Shown: in pieces, positions 6,177 to 6,884 of the stretch
Layout: the number at the start of each line of letters is the position of its first letter
How positions within the stretch are numbered: position 1 is the first letter of the stretch
Assembly: GCA_036502625.1 (NCBI GenBank)
Contig: DASXYG010000134.1
Coordinates: forward strand, 1-6,884
From: DASXYG01 sp036502625
GTDB taxonomy: Bacteria; Actinomycetota; Actinomycetes; Streptosporangiales; Streptosporangiaceae
Length of the DNA stretch: 6,884 bases
Direction of reading: 5' to 3'
Notes under the pieces: model-generated
What the model was told of the DNA's origin: nothing
Seen by the model: the letters and a program-made list of their open reading frames with translations, nothing else
Database searches by the model: none
Translations under genes and position numbers: made by a program

Positions 6177-6307
6177 CCGCGGTGGCCGGGGCCGCGTACG
6201 GCTGGCCATGGCGCCTGCGGGCCGCGGACGACTGACCGCGGAGTCGGGGGCTGTGCACCATGTACGACTGATCGCGGTGGCCGGGGGCTGTGCACCAGGC
6301 ATGACTG
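6149..6307. repeat. Degenerate array of about four 36-37 bp repeats spanning the dehydrogenase stop codon
   Basis: The words CGGGGGCTG, GCAC and GACTGA.CGCGG recur in order. GACTG falls at 6171, 6230, 6266 and 6303 (steps 59, 36, 37), and CGGGGGCTG at 6150, 6245 and 6282 (steps 95, 37). One unit (6186-6229) is about 22 bp longer and diverged. The first unit encodes the last nine or so codons and the TGA of the dehydrogenase; the others are intergenic. Units are about 37 bp with little or no spacer, so this is not a CRISPR array. Confidence 0.75.
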
Positions 6308-6309
6308 GC

Positions 6310-6315
6310 TACCGT
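6310..6315 (+). promoter_or_regulatory. Candidate -10 element for a leaderless small-protein mRNA
   Basis: TACCGT fits TAnnnT and ends exactly 7 nt before the GTG start at 6323, the same geometry as the upstream dehydrogenase. No clear -35 was found: the region where it should be lies in the last repeat unit. No ribosome binding site of good quality lies before the GTG. Confidence 0.4.
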
Positions 6316-6322
6316 TGATGGG

Positions 6323-6619
6323 GTGAGCCCCCGCAAGAACCGCCGCAGCCCGGACCCGCCCGCGGCCGGGTCCGCGGGGGGAGTGGAGCGCGTCGAGTCT
6401 GGGCCGGACGGCGACTGGCAGGTCCGCCGCATCACCGGCGCAGCGGCGACCAAGACCTACCGCTGCCCCGGCTGCGACCACGAGATCCCCCCAGGCGTAG
6501 CCCACGTGGTCGCGTGGCAGTCCGACGCCGACGACCGCCGCCACTGGCACACCCCCTGCTGGACGAAGCGCCTAGACCGAGCCCCCCGCACCCGCCGCCC
6601 CGGCCCACGGTGGCGCTGA
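6323..6619 (+). CDS. Small zinc-ribbon-like protein of unknown function
   Basis: This is a basic soluble protein of 98 residues. The first 30 residues are low-complexity and Arg/Pro/Gly-rich; the core (31-82) holds C48-x-x-C51, H61 and then H74, H76 and C79 in RHWHTPCW. The CxxC ... HxxC arrangement suggests one bound zinc, and the C-terminal tail is Arg/Pro-rich, which could favour nucleic-acid contact. I recall similar short proteins in many actinobacteria, often labelled as ATP/GTP-binding without evidence; there is no Walker motif here, so I would not use that label. GTG is the only plausible start: the ATG at 6318 is out of frame. It follows the dehydrogenase on the same strand but has its own likely promoter. 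Codon third positions are strongly G/C, as expected for a real gene here. Confidence 0.85.
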   Translation: MSPRKNRRSPDPPAAGSAGGVERVESGPDGDWQVRRITGAAATKTYRCPGCDHEIPPGVAHVVAWQSDADDRRHWHTPCWTKRLDRAPRTRRPGPRWR

Positions 6620-6884
6620 CCCCCCTCACCCCCGCGCTTCGCACCTCAGGCTCCGCGTGCCTCGCGCCCCTGCCCTGATCCCCGGGCTCTGCCGGTGTCC
6701 CGCGCCCCCTTTCCGTCCCGTTTCCCGTCCCGCACATCCGTGCCTTGCGCTGCGTCCCGTGCCCTGCGTCGCATCCCGCGCCCTGGTCGCGTCCCGCCCC
6801 CGCCCCCTGCTGTGGCACGTGCCTGGGCCCGTCCCCACCTCGTATGAGCCTCGAGCGTGGCGGGGGGGGCCCCCGGCGCCACCC
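6620..6884. other. Non-coding, pyrimidine-rich low-complexity spacer
   Basis: I see no credible gene in these 265 bp. The plus strand is strongly C+T rich, and TCCCG occurs seven times between 6698 and 6796, with a worn 18-19 bp period at 6752-6805 (GCGTCCCG, GCATCCCG, GCGTCCCG). Short open frames on the minus strand here are Gly/Arg/Ala-rich by composition only. Confidence 0.6.
6857..6882. terminator. GC hairpin at the right edge, possible terminator
   Basis: GTGGCG (6857-6862) pairs with CGCCAC (6877-6882), and G's at 6863-6865 can pair with C's at 6872-6874 across a small GG bulge. It contains a run of eight G's followed by five C's. It could end a gene lying to the right or the small zinc-ribbon gene; the window ends before this can be told. 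Confidence 0.3.

Noticed and set aside
6149..6307. CRISPR array
   Set aside because: Units are worn, unequal (36, 37, 59 bp) and adjoin without unique spacers; no cas gene is near.
5914..6550. Minus-strand open frames over the repeat array with recurring VHSPRPPRSVV-like peptides
   Set aside because: The peptide periodicity only mirrors the DNA repeat; there is no start site or ribosome binding site of note.

Overview
The window is a very GC-rich stretch with the codon pattern of a high-GC actinobacterium. The presence of nucS, the actinobacterial/archaeal mismatch endonuclease, and possible leaderless starts fit this. I cannot name a genus; a Streptosporangiales-type or related mycelial actinobacterium is a guess from base composition and gene style.

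Left part (1-3269, all minus strand): a compact four-gene unit read right to left: ABC ATPase, ABC-2 permease, NarL-type histidine kinase, LuxR/NarL response regulator (cut by the left edge). Every junction is a 4-bp overlap (ATGA, ATGA, GTGA), so the genes are almost certainly co-translated. It looks like a self-contained sense-and-export module of the drug or lipid export kind. A palindrome and a hairpin lie in the 87-bp gap upstream of the ATPase.

Middle part (3357-4536): nucS on the minus strand diverges from a small conserved actinobacterial protein of unknown function on the plus strand (SCO5389 family, from memory). Their 130-bp spacer holds the most striking signal in the window. This is an AT-rich 19-bp sequence matching the classical Fur-box consensus at 17 of 19 positions, and it also resembles actinobacterial Zur boxes. 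It sits between the -35 and -10 of a good promoter for the plus-strand gene. This suggests metal-dependent repression of that gene, possibly also touching nucS. A strong GC hairpin terminates the plus-strand gene.

Right part (4641-6619, plus strand): a 511-residue 3-hydroxyacyl-CoA dehydrogenase with a degenerate second half, then a 98-residue protein with a zinc-ribbon-like Cys/His pattern. Both start codons lie exactly 7 nt after a TAnnnT -10 element and lack a good ribosome binding site, so both may be leaderless. Between them lies a decaying array of about 36-bp repeats whose first unit forms the last codons and stop of the dehydrogenase. The last 265 bp are non-coding, pyrimidine-rich and low in complexity, ending in a hairpin.

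Most of the gene content is ordinary. The points worth following are the metal-box promoter, the repeat array at the dehydrogenase tail, the paired leaderless starts, and a CPQC motif in the kinase membrane domain. No CRISPR array, tRNA, rRNA or insertion sequence was seen.
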